A stretch of DNA of 64,000 nucleotides from Streptomyces caatingaensis (lineage in GTDB: Bacteria > Actinomycetota > Actinomycetes > Streptomycetales > Streptomycetaceae), in assembly GCF_001187435.1 (NCBI RefSeq), contig NZ_LFXA01000017.1:806001-870000 (forward strand), written 5' to 3'. The notes under the pieces are model-generated. The model was not told the DNA's origin. It did no database searches and worked only from the letters and a program-made list of their open reading frames with translations. Positions 50,832-59,299 of this stretch are shown in pieces; position 1 is the stretch's first letter, and each line of letters opens with the position of its first letter. Both the position numbers and the translations under genes were made by a program.

Positions 50832-52157
50832 GTGTCACCCCTGCCCGTAGCCGCCCCCGCGGTGACAGCCCCGCACGCGCTCACCGTCCGGCCCGCCGGC
50901 CCGCTCGGCGGCGTCGTGACGGTGGACGGCTCGAAGAACGCCTGCCTGGCCCTGCTGGCTGCCGCCGCAGCCACAGGAAGGCACGTGAAGCTGGACAACG
51001 TCCCCGCCAGTGCGGACGTCCAGCTGATGCTGGGCCTGCTCCAGCAGTGCGGCTTCCGCATCTCCTACCCGGTCGGCGAGAGGGGGAGCCTGATCCTTTG
51101 GCCCGGCACCCCGAGCCCGGCACACCCCGAATTGCCGCACGCCGCTTTCATCCGGGCCTCCTACTACCTCGTCCCTGCCCTGCTGTCCCGGTACGGCTCG
51201 GCGGTGCTGCCGTGGCCTGGCGGCTGCCTCATCGGCGAGCGGGGCATGGGCGAGCACTTCCGCGTCTACGAAACCTTCGGCGACAGCGTGCACAGCGACG
51301 ACCGGCATTACCGCGTCACCGCCTCCGGCCGCCGGCTCGGGCAGGTCCGCCTCGACCTGCCCTTCCGCTCCCGCGGCGCGACGATCGCCGCCGTCCTGCG
51401 GGCCGTCGTGGCCGACTGCCGGCTGACGCTCGGCAACCCGAACCTCTCACCCGAGACCACCACGGTCCTGGCCGCCCTCCAGGAAGGCGGCTGGGACATC
51501 CACGCGAGCAACGAGAAGATCGCCCTTGCCCCGCCGCCGCAGTCTGCGGGCCACGGCCTCAGCTGGTGGGTGCCCGGCGACAAAGTCGAGGCCGGCACGC
51601 TGGCCTGTGCCCTCGCCGCCACCGGCGGCACCGGGCGGATCGAGGGCCTGCACGGCCCGGACCTCCGGCTGCTGGCCGACTTACTGAACCAGGCCGGCAT
51701 CCCGGTCACCGTCGCCCCCGACGCGGTCACCGTGCACCCCGGCTCCCAGCGAGGCGGCCGCCCACTGCGGGCGATCGCCTCCCTCGCACCGGACGGCCTG
51801 GACGCCGACTTCGAACCCGCCCTGATGGCCCTGGCCTTGTCCCTGCCGGGCACCCACCTGTTCGGCGACTCCATCAACCCCGGCCGCCACACCAACCTCC
51901 TGCCCCAACTCGGCCGGCTCGGAGCCCGCATCGACGCCCTCTCGCCCACCCAGTGCCGCCTGACCGGCCCCCAGCGGCTGACCGGCGCCACGGTCGAGGC
52001 CACCGACATCCGCACCGGCTCCGCCCTGCTGATCGCCGCCCTGAGCGCCCGCGGCACGACCACCCTCACCGGCCTGGACCAGCTCCGGCGCGGACACGCC
52101 GACCTCCCCGGCAAACTCCGCGCCCTGGGCGCCGACCTCACCGAGCTGGCCCGGTGA
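50832..52157 (+). CDS. MurA-like enolpyruvyl transferase
   Basis: A 441-residue EPSP/MurA-fold enzyme, GTG 50832 with GGAGG 5 nt upstream. MurA residues are kept: K35-N36 in VDGSKNACLALL, C132 in WPGGCLIGE (the fosfomycin-target cysteine) and D326 in LDADFEPA. MurA adds enolpyruvate from PEP to UDP-GlcNAc. A second MurA-like enzyme in a mobile cluster more likely has a new acceptor; NikO/PolA of the nikkomycin/polyoxin pathways is a MurA relative acting on UMP. An in-frame TTA codon (51681-51683, residue 284) implies bldA control. It is first of five overlapping genes. Confidence 0.85.
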   Translation: MSPLPVAAPAVTAPHALTVRPAGPLGGVVTVDGSKNACLALLAAAAATGRHVKLDNVPASADVQLMLGLLQQCGFRISYPVGERGSLILWPGTPSPAHPELPHAAFIRASYYLVPALLSRYGSAVLPWPGGCLIGERGMGEHFRVYETFGDSVHSDDRHYRVTASGRRLGQVRLDLPFRSRGATIAAVLRAVVADCRLTLGNPNLSPETTTVLAALQEGGWDIHASNEKIALAPPPQSAGHGLSWWVPGDKVEAGTLACALAATGGTGRIEGLHGPDLRLLADLLNQAGIPVTVAPDAVTVHPGSQRGGRPLRAIASLAPDGLDADFEPALMALALSLPGTHLFGDSINPGRHTNLLPQLGRLGARIDALSPTQCRLTGPQRLTGATVEATDIRTGSALLIAALSARGTTTLTGLDQLRRGHADLPGKLRALGADLTELAR

Positions 52158-53392
52158 CCGGCACCCGGGTGCTGGAGCGGATCGTGGCCACCACCGACTT
52201 CCACTCCGCCATCGACCAGGCCACCGGCATGCTCGACCACCTGAACCAGGTGCGGTCCACCTCGCTGATCGCGGACTGCGGCGACTTCTTCGAGGGCAGC
52301 GGCTACTTCCGCCTCGGCGGCGGCACCATCGAGCGGACGCTGCTGGCCGGCCTGTATGACGTGATCGCTCCCGGCAACCACGGCTGGCCCCACCACTTCG
52401 AGCCCGAACCCCACTCCCTGACCGTCTGCGCGAACGCCGTCGACGAGGCCACCGGGCGGCACCTGTTCGACCGTCTGCGGATCTTCCGCATAGGGGGCAG
52501 GCGGGTCGCGGTCACCGCCGTCATCGGTCTCGACGCCTTCGGCGACATCCCCGCCCGCCAACGGCAAGGGCACCGGGCGACCGACCCAGTACGGGCCCTG
52601 CGGGAGGTGCTGCTGGCCCACCACCACGAGACTGACGCCTGGATGCTGCTGTCGCACTCCGGTTTCGAGGCCGATCTGGCCCTGGCGGCCGAGTGCCCGT
52701 TCCTGGACATCATCTTCGCCGGGCATTGCCACAGCGACCACTACGCGCCCGAGCCGGTCGGCGACACCCTCGTGGTCAAAGGCGGTGAGCTCGGCGTCGG
52801 GTATGCGCTGGCCGAGCCGGTCGGCGCCGGCTGGGCCGCCCACACCTGCACCTTCCCCACCCGCCACGCGACCTGGCCGAAAGCCCTCGCGGCCGCCGCC
52901 CAGCAGGCCGCGTCCCTGCGGGAGAAGCTGAACGCCCCGCTGGGATTCACCGCCGAGTCCTACCGCGGCACCGTGCCCGACCGCCACCACGTCCTGACGG
53001 AAGTCGCCGCCCGGCTCCGCTCCGGCCTGGGAGCCGACGCCGTCATCCTCAACGACACCGTGCTGCGGCCCCAGAAGCTGGGCATGGTCCTGACCTTCGG
53101 CGACCTGCTGGCCATCGAGCCGTTCTCCAACCAGCTCGTGCACGCCCGCATCCCCGACACCCACCGAGGCGACGCCGCCAGCCTGGTCGCCTACCTGAGC
53201 GAGCGCGTCGGCCCGCTGGTCACCGCCCCCGACCCGCTGCCCGCAGGGCTGACCGGCGTGCTGACCACCGGCTTCCTCGCCGAGAACTTCCTCGGCGGCC
53301 GGACCCACCAGGCCGGCATCTCCCTCGGCCAGGCCGTCCGCCACGTCCTGACCAGCCACGACCCCGTGAGCGAAGGAAGGCACCCGCGATGA
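52154..53392 (+). CDS. Metallophosphoesterase (5'-nucleotidase-like)
   Basis: A 412-residue calcineurin-type phosphoesterase, starting GTG 52154 inside the previous stop (GTGA). Metal ligands are in TTDFHSA (D15, H17), DCGDFFEG, APGNHGW, LLSHSGFEAD and FAGHCHSDH. A C-terminal domain (ILNDTVLRPQKLGMVLTFGD, LLAIEPFSNQLV) corresponds to the substrate-binding domain of bacterial 5'-nucleotidases, so a nucleotide or similar phosphate ester is the likely substrate. No signal peptide is seen, so it acts in the cytoplasm. A dephosphorylation step after enolpyruvyl transfer would fit nucleoside-type biosynthesis. Confidence 0.85.
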   Translation: MTGTRVLERIVATTDFHSAIDQATGMLDHLNQVRSTSLIADCGDFFEGSGYFRLGGGTIERTLLAGLYDVIAPGNHGWPHHFEPEPHSLTVCANAVDEATGRHLFDRLRIFRIGGRRVAVTAVIGLDAFGDIPARQRQGHRATDPVRALREVLLAHHHETDAWMLLSHSGFEADLALAAECPFLDIIFAGHCHSDHYAPEPVGDTLVVKGGELGVGYALAEPVGAGWAAHTCTFPTRHATWPKALAAAAQQAASLREKLNAPLGFTAESYRGTVPDRHHVLTEVAARLRSGLGADAVILNDTVLRPQKLGMVLTFGDLLAIEPFSNQLVHARIPDTHRGDAASLVAYLSERVGPLVTAPDPLPAGLTGVLTTGFLAENFLGGRTHQAGISLGQAVRHVLTSHDPVSEGRHPR

Positions 53393-53925
53393 TCCTCACC
53401 GGACCCGAGATCACGGCCGCCGCCCTGGACGGACGGCTGCGGATCGACCCCTTCGCCCCCGAGCAGGTCAACCCCAACAGCTACAACGTCCGCCTCGGCA
53501 ACCGCCTCGCCGTATACACCTCCCCGGTCATCGACGCCCACCACCCCAACCCCACGACCACCCACACCATCGGCAGCGACGGATACGTCCTCACGCCCGG
53601 CGAGCTCTACCTCGGCCACACCTTCGAGCAGGTCGGCTCCAACGTCTTCGTCCCCCTGCTGTTCGGCCGCTCCTCTGTCGGCAGGCTCGGCCTGTTCGTC
53701 GAGATCACCGCCCCCATCGGCGACATCGGCTTCCACGGCCAGTGGACCCTTCAGCTCACCCCCGTCCGCCCCCTGCGGGTGTATCCGGGCATGGAGATCG
53801 GGCAGATCATGTTCTTCGTCGCCACCGGCCCTGTCGACCTGTACGCGGGCAAGTACCAGGGCTCCCTCGGCCCCCAGCCCTCCCGGGCCTGGCAGGACCT
53901 CATCCCACAGGCGGCGGCCTCATGA
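53389..53925 (+). CDS. dCTP deaminase paralogue lacking the catalytic glutamate
   Basis: A 178-residue trimeric-dUTPase-fold protein overlapping the previous stop as ATGA. It keeps the dCTP deaminase motif FGRSSVGRLG (S95 and R99, matching S111 and R115 of E. coli Dcd). The catalytic base that should follow (LEF, E138 in E. coli) is Q122 in QWTLQLTP. Other family marks are NPNSYNVRLGN, LTPGELYLGHT, EITAPIGDIGFHGQ and RVYPGMEIGQIMF. Alone it should not deaminate. It may pair with the next protein, which has the opposite defect. Confidence 0.85.
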   Translation: MILTGPEITAAALDGRLRIDPFAPEQVNPNSYNVRLGNRLAVYTSPVIDAHHPNPTTTHTIGSDGYVLTPGELYLGHTFEQVGSNVFVPLLFGRSSVGRLGLFVEITAPIGDIGFHGQWTLQLTPVRPLRVYPGMEIGQIMFFVATGPVDLYAGKYQGSLGPQPSRAWQDLIPQAAAS

Positions 53926-54458
53926 TCCTCACCAAAGCGGCCATCACCGCGGCCATCGCCACCGGCGAGATCAGCATCGACCCCTTCGACCCCGGCCGGC
54001 TCTCCCCGAACGCCTACGACTGGCGCCTGGGCGAGACCTTACGGATCTGCGACGGCCACCTCGACGCCGCCCGCCCCACCACCTTCACAGAGACCACCAT
54101 CCCCGGCAGCGGCACCGTCCTCGAGCCCGGCGTGCTCTACCTCGGGGTGACGTACGAGAAGACGGGTTCGGAGACGTACGCGCAGATGCTCAACGGCGAC
54201 CGCACCACGGGCAGTCTGGGCATCTGGGTGCACGTCTCCGCACCCCTGGGACACGTCGGGCACGCCATCCGCTGGACGCTGGAGATCCGCGCCACCAAGC
54301 CCGTACGCGTCTACCCGCGGATGACCTTCGGCAAGCTCATCTTCCTCGCCACCGCCGGCGACCGGGCCAGCTACCAGCACACCGGGGGCAAGTACGCGGC
54401 CACTGAGGGCATCGACATCTCCCGCCTCTACACCGAGCTCGCCGGAGACCCCCGATGA
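53922..54458 (+). CDS. dCTP deaminase paralogue with altered phosphate-binding motif
   Basis: A 178-residue paralogue of the previous protein, the same length, overlapping it by 4 nt. Here the catalytic glutamate is present (E121 in RWTLEIRA), but the SSxxR motif has become GDRTTGSLG (R94, S98), so the Ser and Arg are lost. Other marks are SPNAYDWRLGE, LEPGVLYLGVT and HVSAPLGHVGH. An in-frame TTA lies at 54039. The two proteins complement each other's missing residues, which suggests a heterotrimer with composite active sites. Confidence 0.83.
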   Translation: MILTKAAITAAIATGEISIDPFDPGRLSPNAYDWRLGETLRICDGHLDAARPTTFTETTIPGSGTVLEPGVLYLGVTYEKTGSETYAQMLNGDRTTGSLGIWVHVSAPLGHVGHAIRWTLEIRATKPVRVYPRMTFGKLIFLATAGDRASYQHTGGKYAATEGIDISRLYTELAGDPR

Positions 54459-55564
54459 CCCCCGTCGGCGGCCCGCTGGTCGCCACCGCCCTCGACCTGC
54501 CCGCCGGCAGCCCCGGTGGAAGCGTCGAACTCTTTCTCGACCTCTACACCGGCCCCAAGCCCCTCATCCCGGCCCGGCCCTTCATGCTCGCCCCCACCGG
54601 CCGCCGACCCCGCCAGCCCGCAGGGCTCGAACTGCTGCCGGTGGTCGGCAAGTGCCTGGACGGCCCGGCCTTCCACCGCTACATCGCCGCCCTCGGCCGG
54701 GCCCTGTCCGAGACGATCGACCCCGAACAGGTCGGTGTCCTGCACTTGCAGCACCTCACCTTCGGCGCCACCCCCGCGCTCCTGCGAGCCCTGCCCGACC
54801 GACCGAGCATCGCGCTCGTGCACGGCACCGACCTGCTCTTTGCCGCCGCCCACCGCCACCAGCACCAGATCCTGACCGACACCACACGGCTCGCCGACGC
54901 CATCGTCGTGCCCACAGCGGCCATGGCCGACCGGCTCCTGCAGATCGCCCCGACCACCGACCGCACCAAGATCCACCACATCCCCTGGGGCATCCCCGAC
55001 CAGCTCCTCGCCCGGCCGCCCCGCCACACAGCCCGCCCCGCGGGCGGGCCCTTCCGGCTCCTGTACGCCGGACGGCTCACGCCGGAGAAGGGGGCGGACA
55101 ACCTGCTGCGGGCCCTGGCCGCCGTCGCTGGCGTCGAGCTGAGCATCGCCGCCCCGAACGACCAGTTCCACACCCTCACCCCCACCCTGCGGACCTCCGG
55201 GGTAAAGATCCGCTACCTGGGCTGGCTCCGCCGCCCCCAGCTGTGGAGAACCTTCACCGACCACGACCTGCTCGTCATGCCCTCCACCACCCTGGAAGCC
55301 ATGGGCCTGGTCGCCCTGGAGGCCCAGGCATGCGGCCTTCCCGTGATCTACCAGCCCGTCCCCGGCCTGGCGGAAGCCCTCGCCGCCTCCGGCACCGCGA
55401 CCGACTTCACCCGCCCCGCCGTCCTCGCCCGCGATATCGACCGGCTCCGCACCACCCCCGGCCTGCTGCCCGCCCTCCGGCAGGCCGGACGGAGCAACGC
55501 AGCCCGCTACCCCCTCAGCGCCACCGCCAACGCCCTGACCGAACTCGGCCACCGGATCAGCTGA
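54455..55564 (+). CDS. GT4-type glycosyltransferase
   Basis: A 369-residue GT-B enzyme overlapping the previous stop as ATGA. The N-terminal domain has GGSVELFLDLYTG and SIALVHGTDLLFAA. The C-terminal domain shows FRLLYAGRLTPEKGADNLLR and HDLLVMPSTTLEAMGLVALE with AQACGLPVI, the usual nucleotide-sugar EX7E region. It transfers a sugar from an activated donor, probably to the product of the four preceding enzymes. It is the last gene of the coupled set and is followed by a hairpin. Confidence 0.88.
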   Translation: MTPVGGPLVATALDLPAGSPGGSVELFLDLYTGPKPLIPARPFMLAPTGRRPRQPAGLELLPVVGKCLDGPAFHRYIAALGRALSETIDPEQVGVLHLQHLTFGATPALLRALPDRPSIALVHGTDLLFAAAHRHQHQILTDTTRLADAIVVPTAAMADRLLQIAPTTDRTKIHHIPWGIPDQLLARPPRHTARPAGGPFRLLYAGRLTPEKGADNLLRALAAVAGVELSIAAPNDQFHTLTPTLRTSGVKIRYLGWLRRPQLWRTFTDHDLLVMPSTTLEAMGLVALEAQACGLPVIYQPVPGLAEALAASGTATDFTRPAVLARDIDRLRTTPGLLPALRQAGRSNAARYPLSATANALTELGHRIS

Positions 55565-55588
55565 CGCACCACACCACCTTCACCAGCC

Positions 55589-55624
55589 GGGCCCGCCCAC
55601 GTCACTACGCTGACGGGCGGGCCC
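55589..55624 (+). terminator. Hairpin after the glycosyltransferase gene
   Basis: GGGCCCGCCC-AC-GTCA pairs with TGACGGGCGGGCCC across a 6-nt loop, with a 2-nt bulge. It lies between the glycosyltransferase and serine hydrolase genes and may attenuate rather than fully stop transcription. Confidence 0.6.
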
Positions 55625-55647
55625 GCACACGATCACCGGAGATGCTC

Positions 55648-56691
55648 ATGGCAGACAGCACCGAGACGATCAAGCAGCTCGTGGCGGACGGCGTCCGCGC
55701 CAAGGTCTACCCCGGCGCCGTCTGGGCCACCGGCAACGCCGCAGGCATCCAGTCCGGCGGCACCGCCGGCGTCCTCGACCCCGCCCAGCCGGACGTCGTC
55801 ATGCGGCCGGACACGGTCTTCGACGTCGCCAGCCTCACCAAGATCCTCGCCGTGTGGTCCGCCATCGGCACCCTCTGGGAAGACGGCACCCTCCCGCTGG
55901 ACGAGCCCCTCGACGGGTTCTGGACCGAGGTCAGCGGGCATCCGCTCGGCCAGGTCACCGCCCGCCAGATGCTGACCCACACCGCCGGTGTCCCGCTGCG
56001 GGCCCAGCTCAAGAACCTCTACGGCACCGACCCGGCCGCCATCCGGGCCGGCGTCCTCCACGAAGCCCTGCACCGGCCGCCGGGAGAGGCCGTCGAGTAC
56101 ACCGACCGGGCCGCACTCATCCTCGGCTACCTCGCCGAACACATCTCCGGCCAGAGCCTCGACCAGCTCGCCCACAGCCGCATCTGGCAGCCGCTCGGCA
56201 TGACCCACACCCACTTCGGCCCTCTCCCGCCCGAGACGGCCGTGCGCTGTGCCCCTACCGAACTCGACGAGGACACCGGCCGCCACCTCAAAGGCGTCGC
56301 CCACGACTTCTCCGCCCGCCTCCTCGGCGGCGTCTGCGGCATCGCCGGAGTCTTCTCCGTCCTCGACGACCTCGCCCGCTTCCTGCGGTACATGCTCGAC
56401 CCCGCCACAGCCCCCACACAGCCCGGGTTCGGCCCGAACTGGGTCGAGGAGTCCCTGACTGTCCACACCGGGACCTTGGAGCCCGCTCGCGGGCTCTTCT
56501 GGCATCCGGCCCCCGGCACTAACCCTGCCGACCGCACCTACGTCCACTACGGCTTCACCGGCACCGGCATGTGGATCTCCCCTAAGCAGGGCACCTGGGC
56601 CGTGCTGCTGACGAACAAGCTGTACTACACGCGCGACCGTCAGCGTCTTACCGAGATCCGCAACAGCTACCGTGAAATGATCTTCGGCTGA
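55648..56691 (+). CDS. Serine hydrolase of the beta-lactamase / DD-peptidase family
   Basis: A 347-residue class C beta-lactamase-fold protein, ATG 55648 (GGAG 6 nt upstream; ATG 55642 also possible). The active-site SxxK is in VASLTKILAV, YxN is replaced by EYTDRA (Tyr kept) and the third motif is HYGFTGTG instead of KTG. Such variants act as esterases, amidases or peptidases rather than beta-lactamases. No signal peptide is seen, so it is cytoplasmic. It follows the biosynthesis-like cluster by 83 bp and may process or activate its product. Confidence 0.85.
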   Translation: MADSTETIKQLVADGVRAKVYPGAVWATGNAAGIQSGGTAGVLDPAQPDVVMRPDTVFDVASLTKILAVWSAIGTLWEDGTLPLDEPLDGFWTEVSGHPLGQVTARQMLTHTAGVPLRAQLKNLYGTDPAAIRAGVLHEALHRPPGEAVEYTDRAALILGYLAEHISGQSLDQLAHSRIWQPLGMTHTHFGPLPPETAVRCAPTELDEDTGRHLKGVAHDFSARLLGGVCGIAGVFSVLDDLARFLRYMLDPATAPTQPGFGPNWVEESLTVHTGTLEPARGLFWHPAPGTNPADRTYVHYGFTGTGMWISPKQGTWAVLLTNKLYYTRDRQRLTEIRNSYREMIFG

Positions 56692-56805
56692 AGCTGTCGA
56701 AGCTGGAGTCTGGATTACCGACCTCCGCGGGCCACGTGAGTCGGCGAGCCTGGCATGGCGCACGTGGTCGACTGCTGCCTGGAGCTCTGGCGTACCTTCC
56801 GGCAT

Positions 56806-57474
56806 ATGAGTGAGCACCGAGTCGTCAACAACAGGGTGGACGGTCACGTCAAGGAGTCCGTGTTCCAAGCGGGATCCATGTTCGTGTCGGCCCCTTCCAA
56901 AACAGTCAACAACGTGATCAGGCATGTTCGTTCGTTGAATATCGTGGCGATGCTGTATCGGATGCTGTCGTCTCTCGCGGCCTTAGCGGCTGCCGGAGGA
57001 GCTGTCCATGGTGAGAGACCACTCGGCGAAGCGGCCACCGCATGCGAGGCACTGGCGCTGCCGTCCGGTTGGACGGCGCTCGCCGCAGGCTGGATCAATG
57101 GACGGGTCGACCTGGTCGGAGGAGTGGCGCTGGTATCTCTTGGGGCCAGTCTGCTGGCATTGCCCAAGCTGAGGGAGATGGGCTGGGATCTCGGACAGAC
57201 GATGGAGTGGCGCGGGCCGGCGACAGCGGTGCTTTCCTTCGCGATCTTGGTGCAGTGCGGCTACACATGGAAAGCGCTACCACTGGTAGTGCTCCTCTCT
57301 GCCGTCGGCCTCCTGGTGCTCAGCGGGCGTGAGCATCGGAGACTCAGGTCGGATCATGTGACGGTGGCCGTAGGCGGCATCGTGCTTGCGGTGGGCTTCG
57401 CTCCTGTCTACGTGCTCGCCTTGCTCCTCGGCCGGGACGCGGGCGTTGCACCGTATCCGCCTGCTGATATGTGA
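56806..57474 (+). CDS. Membrane protein with amyloid-signalling-like N-terminal motif
   Basis: A 222-residue protein starting at ATG 56806. Residues 6-25 read VVNNRVDGHVKESVFQAGSM, which resembles the N..x.G.v..vvQAG pattern of bacterial amyloid signalling (BASS/RHIM-like) motifs near NLR-type genes in Streptomyces. The rest has about five hydrophobic helices (LSSLAALAAAGG, LVGGVALVSLGASLLALP, ATAVLSFAILVQCGYTW, LPLVVLLSAVGLLVLSG, VTVAVGGIVLAVGFAPVYVL). It has an in-frame TTA at 56983. It could be a membrane-disrupting effector triggered by a partner carrying the same motif; no partner gene is adjacent. Confidence 0.6.
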   Translation: MSEHRVVNNRVDGHVKESVFQAGSMFVSAPSKTVNNVIRHVRSLNIVAMLYRMLSSLAALAAAGGAVHGERPLGEAATACEALALPSGWTALAAGWINGRVDLVGGVALVSLGASLLALPKLREMGWDLGQTMEWRGPATAVLSFAILVQCGYTWKALPLVVLLSAVGLLVLSGREHRRLRSDHVTVAVGGIVLAVGFAPVYVLALLLGRDAGVAPYPPADM

Positions 57475-57589
57475 GACAGAGCCCAGCGGAGACCAGCGAG
57501 GGAGAGAGCTGCCGATGAGCCGCATCCGAAAGTCGGTTCTCAAAATGGCTTCCCAACAGGGCCGGGCCCAGAACCAAGTCAGAACGTAG

Positions 57590-59299
57590 CTATCGGCGCT
57601 GATGGTGCTGCTCGGCGGGTCTTACCGTCGTCACTGCGGGCTGGGACACGGCCTGCTGGGCGGAGGCCGAGGTCATCAAGGTCGAGCGCCGGCGGGCTGC
57701 CTCCGCGCGGCGGTTGGGTACGGGATGGCGGGCGGTGTGCCGGATGCGGGTGATCAGGACGCGGGCTGGCTGGCGGGCGGTGGTCAGTTCGCGCTGAGCG
57801 GCGGCTTCCTTGAGGAGCTGGTGGGGCTTGTGGCCGCTGGCCTCGGCGTCGGCCAGGACGGCGGCGAGGGCCGGCCAGCCGGGGTCGGCGAGGATCCGCT
57901 CGGCGTGCTCGGGGACAGCTGCTCGTACGTCGCTGGCGAGCACGAGGCGGGTCTCCTTTCTGGGTGGGCGGGCTTGGAGGTCAGCGAGCAGCGGAGTCAG
58001 TGCGCGGTCGGCGGCAGCCTGGAGATGCTGTGCGGCCTGACGGGCGGCGTCGGCTTGGTGGGCGTGGCTCTTTGCCTCATGCCAGCGTTCGGCAACGATC
58101 GCAGCCCAGACGAGGGCTGCCAGAAGGACGGCGAGTGCGCTGCCGTCCGGTCCGGTCGCGGTGTTGGCGACGTCACGTGCCGCGTTGCGGAGGGCCCAGG
58201 CTGCTCGGTCGTCAGCCCGGATCCGGGAACGCTGGGCTCGGACGAACGCCTTCGAGGCAGCCTGAAGCTCGGCGTGCAGGCTGGTGGGGGCTGTCTGGGC
58301 GGTGGCCTCAAGGAGTTCGCCGAGGGCGGTGATGTGGGCCTGGGCGCGGGTGTCGTCGGTGAGGTCGGAGTGGAAGACGTCGAGCGCGTCGGTGGCCTGA
58401 TGCCATGGTGTGTCCGGGTGGTTGCGGCGGGCGGTGGGATGCTCTTCGGGGCGGGCGGATGCGAGTCGGGCCCTGAGCTTGGGCAGGGAGAGGTCGGGCG
58501 CGATCTTCCCTCCGGGGTGAAAGATCTGCTCGCCGTCCTTGTCGAGGTCGCCGGGACGGCCGACGGCATACCCGAGAAGGTCACCTGACGGGCCGCGCCG
58601 GGCTTTGACCTCGATGCCGTCGGCTTCGAGGTAGGCGAGGAGTTCCTCGGCGTCCTTGGCGTGGGGGATCGCGGCGCGGATGCGGTCCTGCAGCCACTCG
58701 CGGCTGGTCTGTTCCCAGCCGAGGCGCTCGGCCTTGTGCATCTCGGCCTGGGTGGGGCGGCGGGTACCGGTGCGGTCGCCCTTCTTCAGGCGGCGCAGGC
58801 CGTAGTCCTTTTCGATCTGTCGGCACTCGTCGCCGACGCGGATACCGCTGTGGTGGAGTCTGGGGCGGCGGCCGTCTTCGCGGACGGTGGTGGCGAGGAT
58901 GTGGATGTGGTCGTCGGCGTGGCGTACGGCGATCCAGCGGCAGGCGAGGTCGTCACCGGCGGGGGCGATACCGGCGGCCTGGACGATGCGCTGCGCGATC
59001 TCTCCCCATTCGGCGTCGGAGAGGTACCGGTCTTCGGGTGCGGCGCGGACGGGGCAGTGCCAGATGTGGTCGTTGATCTTCTTGCCGAACTCACTGTTGC
59101 GAAGGCGTACGGGCTCGTCGAGGTAGCGGGCCAGCTCGGTGAGAGTGGCGTTCTCGTCGCGGCCGGGGTCAGGCATGCCGAGCATGGCGAATCCGGCCAC
59201 GATGTGCGGGTCGAGGTGTTCGTCGTGCCGGCCGGGACCGTAGAGGTAGGCGAGCAGGCCACGGGTGTTGGAGCCGGTCGGCTTTATGGCGGCGATCAC
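57590..59299 (-). CDS. Relaxase (MOBP-like mobilization nuclease)
   Basis: A 569-residue relaxase. The N-terminal 230 residues hold the nuclease: GLLAYLYGPGRHDEH with the likely Tyr region, and the histidine motif VRHADDHIHILATTVRED that binds the metal. The C-terminal half is an Ala/Arg-rich helical region with no further known domain. It nicks the origin of transfer and pilots single-stranded DNA into the recipient. The start overlaps the stop of the mobC-like gene as ATGA. The oriT is expected near 60-61 kb, upstream of mobC. Confidence 0.92.
   Translation of the reverse strand: MIAAIKPTGSNTRGLLAYLYGPGRHDEHLDPHIVAGFAMLGMPDPGRDENATLTELARYLDEPVRLRNSEFGKKINDHIWHCPVRAAPEDRYLSDAEWGEIAQRIVQAAGIAPAGDDLACRWIAVRHADDHIHILATTVREDGRRPRLHHSGIRVGDECRQIEKDYGLRRLKKGDRTGTRRPTQAEMHKAERLGWEQTSREWLQDRIRAAIPHAKDAEELLAYLEADGIEVKARRGPSGDLLGYAVGRPGDLDKDGEQIFHPGGKIAPDLSLPKLRARLASARPEEHPTARRNHPDTPWHQATDALDVFHSDLTDDTRAQAHITALGELLEATAQTAPTSLHAELQAASKAFVRAQRSRIRADDRAAWALRNAARDVANTATGPDGSALAVLLAALVWAAIVAERWHEAKSHAHQADAARQAAQHLQAAADRALTPLLADLQARPPRKETRLVLASDVRAAVPEHAERILADPGWPALAAVLADAEASGHKPHQLLKEAAAQRELTTARQPARVLITRIRHTARHPVPNRRAEAARRRSTLMTSASAQQAVSQPAVTTVRPAEQHHQRR

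Noticed and set aside
50832..52157. MurA-like gene as a fosfomycin-resistance determinant
   Set aside because: The target cysteine is present (PGGC, C132). Fosfomycin-resistant MurA variants usually have Asp there. The gene context is biosynthetic rather than a resistance cassette.
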